The notes beneath the pieces are model-generated. The model was not told where the DNA came from and made no database searches. It was given only the letters and a program-made list of their open reading frames with translations. Positions 27,281 to 35,277 of a stretch of DNA of 35,277 bases are shown here, in pieces (the first letter of the stretch is position 1; each line of letters opens with the position of its first letter). The position numbers and the translations under genes were made by a program. The DNA is from Pseudomonas fluorescens (GTDB lineage: Bacteria > Pseudomonadota > Gammaproteobacteria > Pseudomonadales > Pseudomonadaceae): the NCBI RefSeq assembly GCF_018614655.1, contig NZ_JAGGOG010000004.1, positions 359,111 through 394,387 on the forward strand, given 5' to 3'.

Positions 27281-27369
27281 TCATGTGTTGCCTGCAATGC
27301 TGCTCAATAAGCTGCCAGCAGCCGTAAGAGCAGGTAGGATGTACGCCTATTTTACGGGTGGCATGGTTA

Positions 27370-28836
27370 ATGAAATTCAAGGATCTTCGGGATTTCGTGC
27401 AGCAACTTGAGCAGCGCGGAGAGTTGAAACGTATCCAGGTACCGATTTCCCCGGTCCTGGAAATGACTGAGATTTGCGACCGCACCTTGCGTAACAAGGG
27501 CCCGGCGCTGCTGTTCGAAAACCCGGTGGGCTTTGATATCCCGGTGCTCGGCAACCTGTTCGGTACCCCCGAGCGCGTGGCGTTTGGCATGGGCGCCGAG
27601 GCGGTCAGTGAGCTGCGCGAGATTGGTAAGCTGCTGGCGTTCCTCAAGGAGCCCGAGCCACCCAAGGGCCTGAAAGACGCCTGGTCGAAGCTGCCGATCT
27701 TCCGCAAGATCATTGCCATGGCCCCCAAAGTGGTCAAGGACGCGGTGTGCCAGGAAGTGGTCATCGAAGGCGATGACGTCGACCTCGGCATGCTGCCCGT
27801 GCAGACCTGCTGGCCCGGCGATGTCGGCCCGCTGATCACCTGGGGCCTGACCGTCACCAAAGGTCCGAACAAGGACCGCCAGAACCTCGGCATCTACCGC
27901 CAGCAAGTGATCGGCCGCAACAAGGTGATCATGCGTTGGTTGAGCCACCGTGGCGGCGCGCTGGACTTTCGCGAGTGGTGCGAAAAGCACCCCGGCAAAC
28001 CGTTCCCCGTATCCGTGGCCCTCGGTGCAGACCCCGCGACCATTCTCGGCGCCGTGACCCCGGTGCCCGACAGCCTCTCCGAATACGCCTTCGCGGGCTT
28101 GTTGCGTGGCAACCGTACCGAATTGGTGAAATGCCGTGGTAATGATCTGCAAGTGCCGGCCACTGCTGAAATCATCCTCGAAGGGGTGATTCATCCGGGA
28201 GAGATGGCTGATGAGGGCCCGTACGGCGACCACACCGGCTATTACAACGAAGTCGATAGCTTCCCGGTGTTCACCGTCGAGCGGATCACCCATCGGATCA
28301 AGCCGATCTACCACAGTACCTACACCGGCCGTCCGCCGGATGAGCCGGCGATCCTTGGTGTGGCGTTGAACGAAGTGTTCGTGCCGATCCTGCAGAAGCA
28401 GTTCCCGGAAATCACCGACTTCTACCTGCCGCCCGAAGGCTGCTCGTACCGCATGGCTATCGTGACCATGAAGAAGTCGTATCCGGGCCACGCCAAGCGG
28501 GTAATGCTGGGTGTCTGGTCGTTTTTGCGACAGTTCATGTACACCAAGTTCGTTATCGTCACTGACGACGACATTAACGCCCGGGACTGGAATGACGTGA
28601 TCTGGGCTATTACCACGCGCATGGACCCCAAGCGCGATACGGTGATGATCGATAACACGCCGATCGACTACCTCGACTTCGCCTCGCCAGTATCGGGCCT
28701 GGGTTCGAAGATGGGCTTGGATGCCACTCACAAATGGCCGGGTGAAACCACCCGCGAGTGGGGTCGGGTGATCGTCAAGGATGACGCGGTGACTGCTCGT
28801 GTCGATGCGCTCTGGAAAGAATTAGGAATAGATTGA
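27370..28836 (+). CDS. ubiD: 4-hydroxy-3-polyprenylbenzoate decarboxylase
   Basis: 488 residues, typical of UbiD. It decarboxylates 4-hydroxy-3-polyprenylbenzoate in ubiquinone synthesis using prenylated FMN. The start [20 protein letters not shown] matches family starts; conserved regions include NLGIYRQQV (Arg177), [11 protein letters not shown] and the signature [20 protein letters not shown] (271-290), which provides acidic active-site residues such as Glu282. UbiX, which makes the cofactor, is not in the window. The upstream in-frame ATG at 27358 is possible but family alignment favours 27370. The stop overlaps the next start (TGATG), so the flavoreductase is translationally coupled. Confidence 0.96.
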   Translation: MKFKDLRDFVQQLEQRGELKRIQVPISPVLEMTEICDRTLRNKGPALLFENPVGFDIPVLGNLFGTPERVAFGMGAEAVSELREIGKLLAFLKEPEPPKGLKDAWSKLPIFRKIIAMAPKVVKDAVCQEVVIEGDDVDLGMLPVQTCWPGDVGPLITWGLTVTKGPNKDRQNLGIYRQQVIGRNKVIMRWLSHRGGALDFREWCEKHPGKPFPVSVALGADPATILGAVTPVPDSLSEYAFAGLLRGNRTELVKCRGNDLQVPATAEIILEGVIHPGEMADEGPYGDHTGYYNEVDSFPVFTVERITHRIKPIYHSTYTGRPPDEPAILGVALNEVFVPILQKQFPEITDFYLPPEGCSYRMAIVTMKKSYPGHAKRVMLGVWSFLRQFMYTKFVIVTDDDINARDWNDVIWAITTRMDPKRDTVMIDNTPIDYLDFASPVSGLGSKMGLDATHKWPGETTREWGRVIVKDDAVTARVDALWKELGID

Positions 28837-29804
28837 TGCGTGTAACCCTGCAGCCCTCCGGTGCGGTACTCCAATTGTCGCCCGGCGAGCGGATTCTCGA
28901 GGGCGCGCGGCGCCTGGGCTACGATTGCCCCCAGGCCTGTCGCAATGGTGTATGCCATGTGTGTGCGGCGTTGCTGGTGGAGGGCCGGGTGCAGCAAGCG
29001 GGTGAGGTGCGTGACCATGGCGAGTTCTATACCTGCATTGCCGAGCCATTGGAGGACTGCATTGTCTTGTGGGACGGCGTGCTGGCGCCGGGGGAGTTGC
29101 CAGTGCGCAAACTGTCCTGCCAACTGACCGAGTGTGTGGATATCGGTGGTGATGTCTGGCGCGTGCGCCTGCGGGCTCCGGCCGGCAAGGCGGTGCGCTA
29201 CCACGCCGGCCAGTATTTGATGATCGAGCGGGAAAGCGGCGAAAAATCAGCCTTCTCCCTGGCTTCGGCACCCCACGGGGGGCGTGAGTTGGAGCTGCAT
29301 GTGCTGGTGCGCGAAGACAGCGCCCGGAGCCTGATCGAGCAGTTGCAGCGTCACCAGATGGCCCGTGTTGAGTTGCCGTTTGGCGATACCCACCTGGCGG
29401 AACTGCCGGACGGGCCGCTGGTGCTGATCGCCGCCGGAACCGGCATGGCGCAGATGCACAGCCTGATCGAGCATTGCCGGGCTTCCGGTTTCAAACACCC
29501 GGTGCACCTGTACTGGGGTGTGCGCCGTCCCGAGGATTTCTACCAGATCGAACATTGGGACCAGTGGCAGCAACTGCCCAATCTGTTCCTGCACAAAGTG
29601 GTCAGCGACCTGTGTGGCTGGGAAGGGCGTTGTGGACTGTTACATGAAGCCGTGTGCGAAGACATCACCGACCTCAAGGGCGTGCACGTCTACGCCAGCG
29701 GCTCACCGGCAATGATCTATGGAACGTTGGATGCGTTGGTCAACGCCGGCATGGATGCGCACCAGATGCGCGCTGACGTATTCGCCTACGCACCAAGACC
29801 GTAG
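28836..29804 (+). CDS. 2Fe-2S ferredoxin-type NAD(P)H flavoreductase (CDP-6-deoxy-glucoseen reductase-like)
   Basis: 322 residues. The N-terminal plant-type ferredoxin domain (1-90) has cysteines in CRNGVCHVC (35, 40, 43) and Cys67. The FAD domain follows (RYHAGQYLMIERESGEKSAFSLAS region, about 95-195), then the NAD(P)-binding domain with LIAAGTGMAQMHS and the C-terminal VYASGSPAMIY. This is the domain order of AscD/CDP-6-deoxy-delta-3,4-glucoseen reductase and of oxygenase reductase components. It would pass electrons from NAD(P)H through FAD to the cluster. Coupling to ubiD by a one-base overlap hints that it serves UbiD/UbiX flavin chemistry or a ubiquinone hydroxylase, but no partner is proven. 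Confidence 0.88.
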   Translation: MRVTLQPSGAVLQLSPGERILEGARRLGYDCPQACRNGVCHVCAALLVEGRVQQAGEVRDHGEFYTCIAEPLEDCIVLWDGVLAPGELPVRKLSCQLTECVDIGGDVWRVRLRAPAGKAVRYHAGQYLMIERESGEKSAFSLASAPHGGRELELHVLVREDSARSLIEQLQRHQMARVELPFGDTHLAELPDGPLVLIAAGTGMAQMHSLIEHCRASGFKHPVHLYWGVRRPEDFYQIEHWDQWQQLPNLFLHKVVSDLCGWEGRCGLLHEAVCEDITDLKGVHVYASGSPAMIYGTLDALVNAGMDAHQMRADVFAYAPRP

Positions 29805-29871
29805 CGTAGCGACCCCAAGGGCGGTCCTGCGGCCCGCATCGCAGCCTCGTACCTCGGCAGCGGCTACAGTG
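29805..29871. repeat. probable dispersed Pseudomonas intergenic repeat between convergent genes
   Basis: The stretch ends with CCTCGGCAGCGGCTACAG and contains CTGCG-N8-CGCAG (29827-29831 and 29840-29844), flanked by GTAGC and GCTAC. I recognise the GGCAGCGGCTACA string as common in Pseudomonas intergenic repeats, but no second copy occurs here. Position suggests a terminator-like role. Confidence 0.45.
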
Positions 29872-30348
29872 TCAGAACCGCACACCGGTGGTGACCATCG
29901 CTGCATTGAAGCCGAGCAGCACCAATTCGGCCGCCACCGGCCCGTAATGAGCACCCACTGACGGAATGATCACGGGCGCCACCCCCAGGCCGTTGAGGGG
30001 GATCTTGTCCTTGTATTTGCCGGTATAGCCCTGGATCAGCCCCCCGGTCAGTTTCAGGTACACCGGGTAATCCGTCATGTCATAGCGTTTGCCGGCATAG
30101 GCGTAGTACGAGCGCTGGCTGAACGAGTTGCGAAATGTCGCCCCGCCATACACCAGCCCCGAAGCCTCATTGCGCTCGAGGCCGATCAGGTCCTGGTTGT
30201 TATTGTGATCCGGGTCTGGTGAGAAGTGTCGGGTGTAGACGCTGGTCTGGGCGTACCAGAAGCCTTTTTCATCCTGGGTCGGTGTTTCGACGGCCAGGGC
30301 GGTGGTGGCCTGCGCCAGAAGCAGCAGGCCTGAAAGTCGGTATTTCAT
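29872..30348 (-). CDS. small outer-membrane beta-barrel-like protein (often named sn-glycerol-3-phosphate transporter)
   Basis: 158 residues. A signal peptide (MKYRLSGLLLLAQATTALA) precedes VETPTQDEKGFWYAQTSVYT. The mature part alternates short amphipathic strands (SGLVYGGATFRNSF, RSYYAYAGKRYDM, VYLKLTGGLIQGY, VAAELVLLGFNAAMVTTGVRF) and ends in Phe, as outer-membrane barrels do. It contains HFSPDPDHNNNQDLIGLE, a conserved-looking acidic/His patch. I recall Pseudomonas homologues labelled sn-glycerol-3-phosphate transporter, apparently because they neighbour glpT; no such activity is evident. Size and pattern fit an eight-stranded barrel of the PagP/PagL size class, but no catalytic residues could be assigned. 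The gene is read away from the TonB receptor gene. Confidence 0.7.
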   Translation of the reverse strand: MKYRLSGLLLLAQATTALAVETPTQDEKGFWYAQTSVYTRHFSPDPDHNNNQDLIGLERNEASGLVYGGATFRNSFSQRSYYAYAGKRYDMTDYPVYLKLTGGLIQGYTGKYKDKIPLNGLGVAPVIIPSVGAHYGPVAAELVLLGFNAAMVTTGVRF

Positions 30349-30452
30349 AATGCGACCTCGATAGTCGTAGGTTGTCGGCTAAGTGGGTCGTGACAAGTGC
30401 CTATTTTGAAGGCTCAACCCCCACCAAGGCTGAACGGGCGCTGAAGGTATCG

Positions 30453-30471
30453 GGATTGAAGGGGTCAATCC
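30453..30471. repeat. perfect inverted repeat, possible operator
   Basis: GGATTGA-AGGGG-TCAATCC: seven-base perfect arms with a five-base spacer, midway in the divergent region. No T-tract follows, so an operator for one of the two divergent genes is more likely than a terminator. The binding factor is unknown. Confidence 0.4.
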
Positions 30472-30500
30472 TGATGAGTGGGTCGTCTGCGCTTATGCCT

Positions 30501-30528
30501 TTGCTTATTCTTTTACGGTATTTAATTT
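30501..30528 (+). promoter_or_regulatory. candidate TonB-receptor promoter
   Basis: TTGCTT (30501-30506) and TAATTT (30523-30528) are separated by 16 bases in the most AT-rich part of the gap. A start near 30535 would give an untranslated leader of about 140 bases. Confidence 0.38.
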
Positions 30529-30533
30529 AGCCG

Positions 30534-30546
30534 ATGAATATCATTA
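30534..30546. promoter_or_regulatory. Fur-box-like sequence
   Basis: ATGAATATCATTA matches 11 of 13 core bases of the Fur consensus (ATGATAATCATTA), but outer positions match poorly, about 12 of 19 in all. It lies just downstream of the -10 candidate, a suitable place for repression of a TonB receptor by Fe-Fur. Confidence 0.35.
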
Positions 30547-30674
30547 AGCTATATGACAACGGACTACCGCCTTTGTGCCAATAGCCAATAAATGACCGCC
30601 ACCGTTCGCCACACGGATCGATCGTATGAACTCAGAGCATTGAGGTTCTGACTTTTGATTCCAAGGGGAGCGGT

Positions 30675-33062
30675 ATGGGGAGCACCACGCAACACCGGTT
30701 ATACACAGCGATTTTGTCAGCCAATTTGCTGACCGCTGTGGGCTTCAGCTCAGTCTCGGTCGCCGAAACGGTCACTGTCGACGTACCAAAACTCGACACG
30801 GTTATAGTCACCGGCACCCGGGCTCAGGAACGCACCGCCAGTGCTTCGCTGTCACCCATCGATGTGATTTCCGGCGACACCCTGCGCAGCACCGGCTCCG
30901 ACGAACTCGGTGCGGTGCTGGCGCGTTTGATTCCTTCCATTAATTTTCCGCGCCCCAGCCTGGTAGACGGCGCCGAACTGGTGCGCCCGGCGCAACTGCG
31001 CGGCTTGTCGCCGGATCAAGTACTGGTGCTGGTCAACGGCAAGCGCCGACATACCAGTGCCTTCGTTAACCTCGGCGGTGCGGTGGGTCGAGGCTCGGCG
31101 CCGGCGGATTTGAATGCGATCCCGCTGTCAGCGGTGGACCATATCGAAGTGCTGCGTGACGGCGCGTCCGCCCGCTATGGTTCCGATGCAATTGCCGGGG
31201 TGATCAACGTGATCCTCAAGAGCGCTGACCATGGCGGCTCGATCTCCACCAAGTTCGGCGAGTACAAGAAGGGCGATGGTATCCAACGCAACGTCAGCGG
31301 CAACACCGGCCTGGCGTTGGGGGATAACGGCTTTATCAACCTCTCGGGCGAAGGCGCCGACAACGATTACACCAACCGTGCCGGCGACGACTTGCGTCCA
31401 GGCAGTATTGGCTCGACCACTTACGGTCAGCGGGTATTCCGCCAGGGTGAGCCGTCGACCAACGAAGGCAAGTTTCAATTCAACTCCGAATACACCTTCA
31501 ACGATGCAGCCGAGTTCTACACCTTTGGCGGCTACAGCAAGCGACGTGGCGAGACGGCGGCGTTTTACCGGGCCAGCAATGCCTCCAACAACATCCGGGC
31601 GATCTACCCCAACGGCTACCTGCCGCTGATCCGCGGTAGCCTGGAAGACACGTCCCTGGTGGTGGGTTTGCGTGGGTTGTTGGCCTACGACTGGCATTAC
31701 GACCTGTCGGCCAACTACGGCAAGAACCAGTACGACCTGAGCACAGAAACCATCAACACTTCCCTGGGACTGGCGACGCCGCGCAAATTCGACAATGGCA
31801 CCCTGAGCAACGACCAGAAACAAGTGAGCCTGGACCTGTCCCGTGAGTTCGACGTGGGCTGGCTGCCGTATCCGGTGTCCGTTGCCTTTGGCGGTGAATA
31901 CCTGCACCAAGGCTACGAAATCGAGGCGGGCGATCCGGCTTCCTACTACCAGACCAGCAGTTCCGGCCTCGGTGGTTTTCGCGATGCCGACGCCGGGAGT
32001 GCCTCGCGCCACAACTGGGCCCAGTACCTGGACCTGGAAACCAACTTCACCGAAAAACTCAGCGCCTCGGCCGCAGTGCGGCATGAGGACTACAGCGACT
32101 TTGGCTCCAACGTCAGTGGCTCGTTCTCGGCCCGCTACGACTTCACCCCGCAAGTGGCCTTGCGCGGCAGCATCTCCAACGGTTTTCGCGCGCCTTCCCT
32201 GGCCCAGCAGAACTTTGCCTACACCTCGTCGCAATTGATCGGCAATACGATCCAGGAAGCCGGTACCTTCCCGGCCAACAGCAAAGTGGCGCGCTTACTC
32301 GGCGCCGACGACCTCAAGGCCGAGAAGTCGCGCAACTACAGCCTCGGTCTGGTGCTTGAGCCTGTGGATAACCTGACCGTGACGGCCGATGTCTACCGCA
32401 TCGACATCCGTGACCGCATCAGCCTGTCGTCCAATCTGGTGCTCAACCAGAATGCAATCAACTACCTGCAAGCCAATGGCGTCGGCAACATCAACTACAC
32501 CAGTGCCCGCTACTTCACCAATGCCACCGACACCAGCACCGACGGCGTCGACCTGGTGGCCAGCTATCGCTATCAGTTTGATAACGGCATCCGTTGGAAC
32601 AGCACGGTGGGCTACAACTACAACCACACCAAGGTCACGGACGTAAAAGCCAACCCGGCGGTGCTCGATGGTCTGGGCGTCAATCTGGTGCGAGTAGACC
32701 GGCGTGAGCGCATCGGTCTGCTGGGGGATACCACGCCACAGCACAAGCTGAGCCTGGGTAACGACTTGAGTTTCGGCAACTGGGCGCTGCACAGCAACCT
32801 GGTGCGCTACGGCGAATTCACCAGTTACCAGGCCGACAAGATCAACGACCAGACCTTCAAGGCCGCGTGGCTGCTGGACTTGTCCGCAGACTACAAGCTG
32901 AAGAGCTGGACTTTCACCGTGGGTGGCGACAACGTCACCGACAAGTACCCGGAAAAACTCAATGCCTACGCCAGCAGTGGTGGTAACTTGGCCTATAGCA
33001 CTTTTTCGCCGTACGGTTACAGCGGCGCGTTCTATTACGGTAGAGTTGCTTACAACTGGTAA
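30675..33062 (+). CDS. TonB-dependent outer-membrane receptor
   Basis: 795 residues. A signal-like N-terminus (LYTAILSANLLTAVGFSSVSVAE) is followed by a TonB box in LDTVIVTGTR and the plug domain (about 50-170), including VLVNGKRRHTSAFVNLGG and VDHIEVLRDGASARYGSDAIAGVINVILK. A 22-strand-type barrel follows, ending GAFYYGRVAYNW with a terminal aromatic residue. TonB receptors import chelated iron, cobalamin, sugars or other scarce ligands. The ligand is not predictable; no siderophore biosynthesis, sigma/anti-sigma pair or extra N-terminal signalling domain is adjacent. AAGGGGAG is four bases from the ATG. chaC follows after 27 bases and may be co-transcribed. Confidence 0.95.
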   Translation: MGSTTQHRLYTAILSANLLTAVGFSSVSVAETVTVDVPKLDTVIVTGTRAQERTASASLSPIDVISGDTLRSTGSDELGAVLARLIPSINFPRPSLVDGAELVRPAQLRGLSPDQVLVLVNGKRRHTSAFVNLGGAVGRGSAPADLNAIPLSAVDHIEVLRDGASARYGSDAIAGVINVILKSADHGGSISTKFGEYKKGDGIQRNVSGNTGLALGDNGFINLSGEGADNDYTNRAGDDLRPGSIGSTTYGQRVFRQGEPSTNEGKFQFNSEYTFNDAAEFYTFGGYSKRRGETAAFYRASNASNNIRAIYPNGYLPLIRGSLEDTSLVVGLRGLLAYDWHYDLSANYGKNQYDLSTETINTSLGLATPRKFDNGTLSNDQKQVSLDLSREFDVGWLPYPVSVAFGGEYLHQGYEIEAGDPASYYQTSSSGLGGFRDADAGSASRHNWAQYLDLETNFTEKLSASAAVRHEDYSDFGSNVSGSFSARYDFTPQVALRGSISNGFRAPSLAQQNFAYTSSQLIGNTIQEAGTFPANSKVARLLGADDLKAEKSRNYSLGLVLEPVDNLTVTADVYRIDIRDRISLSSNLVLNQNAINYLQANGVGNINYTSARYFTNATDTSTDGVDLVASYRYQFDNGIRWNSTVGYNYNHTKVTDVKANPAVLDGLGVNLVRVDRRERIGLLGDTTPQHKLSLGNDLSFGNWALHSNLVRYGEFTSYQADKINDQTFKAAWLLDLSADYKLKSWTFTVGGDNVTDKYPEKLNAYASSGGNLAYSTFSPYGYSGAFYYGRVAYNW

Positions 33063-33089
33063 CAACACAGGAACCGAACGTTATTTGCC

Positions 33090-33743
33090 ATGACCGCCAT
33101 TGAACCCGATCTTTTGCAATTGGCTTACCCTCCGCGGCTCGATCTTGGGCCGCAACTCACTCACGAACAGTTGATGAGCTCGATGCAGTCCACCATGGGG
33201 CGGCACAAAGGGGGACCGGTCTGGCTATTTGCTTACGGTTCGCTGATCTGGCGTCCCGAGTGTTCAACGGCGCAGCGGATGCGGGCGCGGGTTCATGGCT
33301 ACCATCGCGGCTTGTACCTGTGGTCCCACGAGCACCGGGGCACGCCGGAATTACCGGGCCTGGTGTTTGGCCTGGATCGCGGCGGCTCTTGCAGTGGGTT
33401 CGCTTACCGCTTGCCGGAAGACCAACTGGACGCCTCGCTTTACGCCCTGTGGCGTCGCGAAATGCCTTACCCGTCTTATCGGCCGCACTGGCTCAGCTGC
33501 CGTCTGGAAGATGGCAGTCAGGTGCAGGCATTGGGATTTGTATTGGAGCGGCACTTGCCCAGCTATGCAGGCAATTTACCGGACAGCGTGCTGAACCAGG
33601 TGTTTGAAAGCGCTTGCGGGCGTTACGGCACCACTCGCGATTATGTCGAGCAAACCGTTAACGCCCTGCGTAGCCACGCCATGCCAGATAAAAACCTGGA
33701 GGCGCGGCTCAAGCGGTGTTCCAAGGGCGGCGCCTGCGATTAA
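33090..33743 (+). CDS. chaC: ChaC-like gamma-glutamylcyclotransferase
   Basis: 217 residues. The substrate-loop motif [14 protein letters not shown] (YGSL type) and later [32 protein letters not shown] are ChaC signatures; the catalytic Glu is in the [12 protein letters not shown] segment. ChaC enzymes cleave glutathione to 5-oxoproline and Cys-Gly in the cytoplasm. The ATG at 33090 has only a distant AGGA. It lies 27 bases after the receptor gene, and its TAA shares the palindrome TTAA with the stop of convergent glpT. Confidence 0.93.
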   Translation: MTAIEPDLLQLAYPPRLDLGPQLTHEQLMSSMQSTMGRHKGGPVWLFAYGSLIWRPECSTAQRMRARVHGYHRGLYLWSHEHRGTPELPGLVFGLDRGGSCSGFAYRLPEDQLDASLYALWRREMPYPSYRPHWLSCRLEDGSQVQALGFVLERHLPSYAGNLPDSVLNQVFESACGRYGTTRDYVEQTVNALRSHAMPDKNLEARLKRCSKGGACD

Positions 33744-35077
33744 CGCGCGCTGCTGACGCTATTGGTGTGCCACAAGGTGGGGATGAGGAAGGCAATCGCC
33801 AACAGACACGCACCGATCAGCAAGACAAAGCCACCGTCCCAGCCGAAATGGTCAACGGTGTAGCCCATGGCCGCACTGGCCGCCACCGAACCACCCAGGT
33901 AACCGAACAGACCGGTAAAGCCCGCAGCGGTACCCGCGGCTTTCTTCGGTGCCAGTTCCAGCGCCTGTAGACCGATCAGCATCACTGGGCCGTAGATCAG
34001 GAAGCCGATGGAGAACAGGGCGATCATGTCGACCATCGGGTTGCCTGGCGGATTGAGCCAGTAAACCAGAGTCGCGACTGTCACAAGGGCCATAAACACG
34101 ATGCCCGTCAGGCCACGGTTGCCCCGGAAGATTTTGTCCGACATCCAGCCGCACAGCAGCGTGCCCGGAATGCCCGCCCACTCGTAGAAGAAGTAGGCCC
34201 AGGACGTTTTATCCACGTCGAAGTGCTTGGCTTCCTTGAGGTAGGTCGGTGCCCAGTCCAATACGCCGTAGCGCAGCAGGTAGACGAAGACGTTGGCGAA
34301 GGCGATGTACCAGAGCATTTTGTTGCGCAGCACATACTTGACGAAAATTTCCTTGGCGCTGAATTCGTCTTCGTGACTGGCGTCGTAGCCTTCCGGGTAA
34401 TCGTTCTTGTACTGCTCGATCGGCGGTAGGCCCACCGATTGCGGGGTGTCACGCATTGTGATGAAGGCGAAGGCCGCCACCATCAGGGCCACGGTAGCCG
34501 GGACGTAGAACGCCGCATGCCAGTCGTTGAACCAGGCCATGCCCAGCAGGAACAACGGACCGATCAAGCCGCCGCCGACGTTGTGCGCCACGTTCCATAC
34601 CGATACCACGCCGCCGCGTTCTTTCTGCGACCACCAGTGCACCATGGTCCGTCCGCTTGGCGGCCAGCCCATGCCCTGGGCCCAGCCGTTGATGAACAGC
34701 AAAATGAACATCATGGTCACGCTGGAGGTTGCCCAAGGTGCGAAACCGAAAATGAACATCACCCCGGCAGACACCAGCAGGCCGAAGGGCAAGAAATAGC
34801 GCGGGTTGGAGCGGTCGGACACTAGGCCCATGAGGAACTTGGACAAGCCGTAGGCAATCGCAATCGCCGACATTGCCAGGCCCAACTGGCCACGGGTGTA
34901 ACCCTCGTCGATCAGGTACGGCATGGCCAGGGAGAAGTTTTTACGCAGCAGGTAGTACCCGGCGTAACCGAAGAAAATACCGGCGAAGATCTGCCAGCGC
35001 AGCCGTCGATAGGTACTGTCTATTTTTTCCTCAGGCAGGGGTGCCTGGTGTGCGGCAGGACGGAAGAAAGCAAACAT
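33740..35077 (-). CDS. glpT: glycerol-3-phosphate transporter (MFS antiporter)
   Basis: 445 residues with 12 membrane helices. The key binding residues of E. coli GlpT fall at the same numbers: Arg45 in [15 protein letters not shown], His165 in [10 protein letters not shown] and Arg269 in [12 protein letters not shown]. It exchanges external sn-glycerol-3-phosphate for internal phosphate across the inner membrane, and in many bacteria also admits fosfomycin. GGAGC is seven bases upstream of the ATG at 35075-35077. Two GlpR-like palindromes lie upstream. No other glp gene is in the window. Confidence 0.97.
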   Translation of the reverse strand: MFAFFRPAAHQAPLPEEKIDSTYRRLRWQIFAGIFFGYAGYYLLRKNFSLAMPYLIDEGYTRGQLGLAMSAIAIAYGLSKFLMGLVSDRSNPRYFLPFGLLVSAGVMFIFGFAPWATSSVTMMFILLFINGWAQGMGWPPSGRTMVHWWSQKERGGVVSVWNVAHNVGGGLIGPLFLLGMAWFNDWHAAFYVPATVALMVAAFAFITMRDTPQSVGLPPIEQYKNDYPEGYDASHEDEFSAKEIFVKYVLRNKMLWYIAFANVFVYLLRYGVLDWAPTYLKEAKHFDVDKTSWAYFFYEWAGIPGTLLCGWMSDKIFRGNRGLTGIVFMALVTVATLVYWLNPPGNPMVDMIALFSIGFLIYGPVMLIGLQALELAPKKAAGTAAGFTGLFGYLGGSVAASAAMGYTVDHFGWDGGFVLLIGACLLAIAFLIPTLWHTNSVSSAR

Positions 35078-35125
35078 TCAAGAGCTCCAAATTTCTTGTT
35101 TTGACTGCGGATGCGAATGTTACAG

Positions 35126-35139
35126 TTTCGTTACCGAAA
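35126..35139. promoter_or_regulatory. candidate GlpR operator, proximal
   Basis: TTTCG-TTAC-CGAAA, a perfect five-base inverted repeat 49 bases before the glpT start. Read in the glpT direction it follows a TATTTT -10-like sequence, so occupancy could block initiation. Confidence 0.45.
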
Positions 35140-35184
35140 ATAGCACCGCCTCTTATCCGCAAGTACGGGAAACAGGAGCAATTG

Positions 35185-35204
35185 CATGTTCTTTTACGAA
35201 CATG
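35185..35204. promoter_or_regulatory. candidate GlpR operator, distal
   Basis: CATGTTC-TTTTAC-GAACATG, perfect seven-base arms with a six-base spacer. It closely resembles the E. coli GlpR operator (ATGTTCG...CGAACAT). It lies about 108 bases upstream of glpT. Confidence 0.6.
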
Positions 35205-35260
35205 TCGCTAATAGACAAGTCTGGGGCGTGATTGGGTTCTGCAGAACTCGGGAGATCAAA

Positions 35261-35277
35261 AATGTGGGAGCGGGCTT
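35261..35277. repeat. REP element, cut by window end
   Basis: AATGTGGGAGCGGGCTT is identical to the left arm of the REPIN at 4031, and the preceding GATCAAA is also shared. The rest lies beyond the window. Confidence 0.85.

Larger units (their letters stand above)
30349..30674. other. divergent intergenic region between the barrel gene and the TonB receptor
   Basis: 326 bases with no credible gene. It becomes AT-rich to the right, where the receptor promoter candidate lies. It also holds a perfect inverted repeat (30453-30471) and a Fur-like site (30534-30546), listed separately. Confidence 0.6.

Noticed and set aside
27367..28731. 454-codon open frame antisense to ubiD
   Set aside because: It lies wholly under a clearly real gene, is rich in His, Val and Arg, and has no recognisable domain.
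31128..32234. 368-codon open frame antisense to the TonB receptor
   Set aside because: Shadow of the receptor gene; no ribosome site or domain pattern.

Overview
The window is chromosomal DNA of a Pseudomonas, most likely from the P. fluorescens group. The evidence is the linked order glpT / ubiD / O-acetyltransferase / rho / trxA / ppx / ppk / hemB / algP, which matches the order I recall from P. aeruginosa PAO1, together with high GC, an AlgP-type KPAA-repeat tail and fluorescens-type REP/REPIN palindromes (GTGGGAGCGGGCTTGCTC). No rRNA, tRNA, CRISPR array, transposase, integrase or recognisable defence system was found.

Layout. 1-4001: 3' end of algP, a convergent TIGR02444 gene, an ABC-F ATPase translationally coupled to a small MscS-type channel, and a LysE exporter. 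4002-7275: a REPIN, a cytochrome c/FTR1 iron permease with a YaiI-family gene behind it, a REP hairpin, and convergent elbB. 7391-9248: a tri-histidine membrane hydroxylase tail-to-tail with a DedA protein. 9456-14349: hemB, ppk and convergent ppx, with a second, nearly identical REPIN between ppk and ppx. 14350-23192: an accessory block set between ppx and trxA, which are adjacent in PAO1. It holds an AT-rich leader, a chaperone-usher fimbrial cluster (DUF1120 pilin, chaperone, usher with two in-frame stops, second pilin-like gene), then a polar amino-acid ABC operon read the other way and a divergent GntR/FCD regulator with palindromic operator candidates between them. 23314-25189: trxA with a terminator, and rho with its own predicted promoter, structured leader and terminator. 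25295-29804: an O-acyltransferase-SGNH protein and ubiD coupled to a 2Fe-2S flavoreductase. 29872-35077: a small outer-membrane barrel-like gene, a TonB-dependent receptor with a Fur-like site, chaC, and convergent glpT preceded by two GlpR-like palindromes. The window ends inside another REP.

Working together: ppk and ppx make and degrade polyphosphate. HemB and the UbiD route feed haem and ubiquinone synthesis. FTR1 and the TonB receptor bring in iron or other chelated nutrients, and GlpT imports glycerol-3-phosphate. The ABC operon and the FCD regulator look like a self-contained, ligand-controlled uptake module. The fimbrial cluster looks complete in gene content but is probably disabled by the usher nonsense codons.

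Most worth checking are the usher with two stop codons and no frameshift, the long hairpin between pilin and chaperone, the FadR-like operator pair, the GlpR-like sites at glpT, the rho leader, and the duplicated REPINs. I did not find a convincing, wholly new system.
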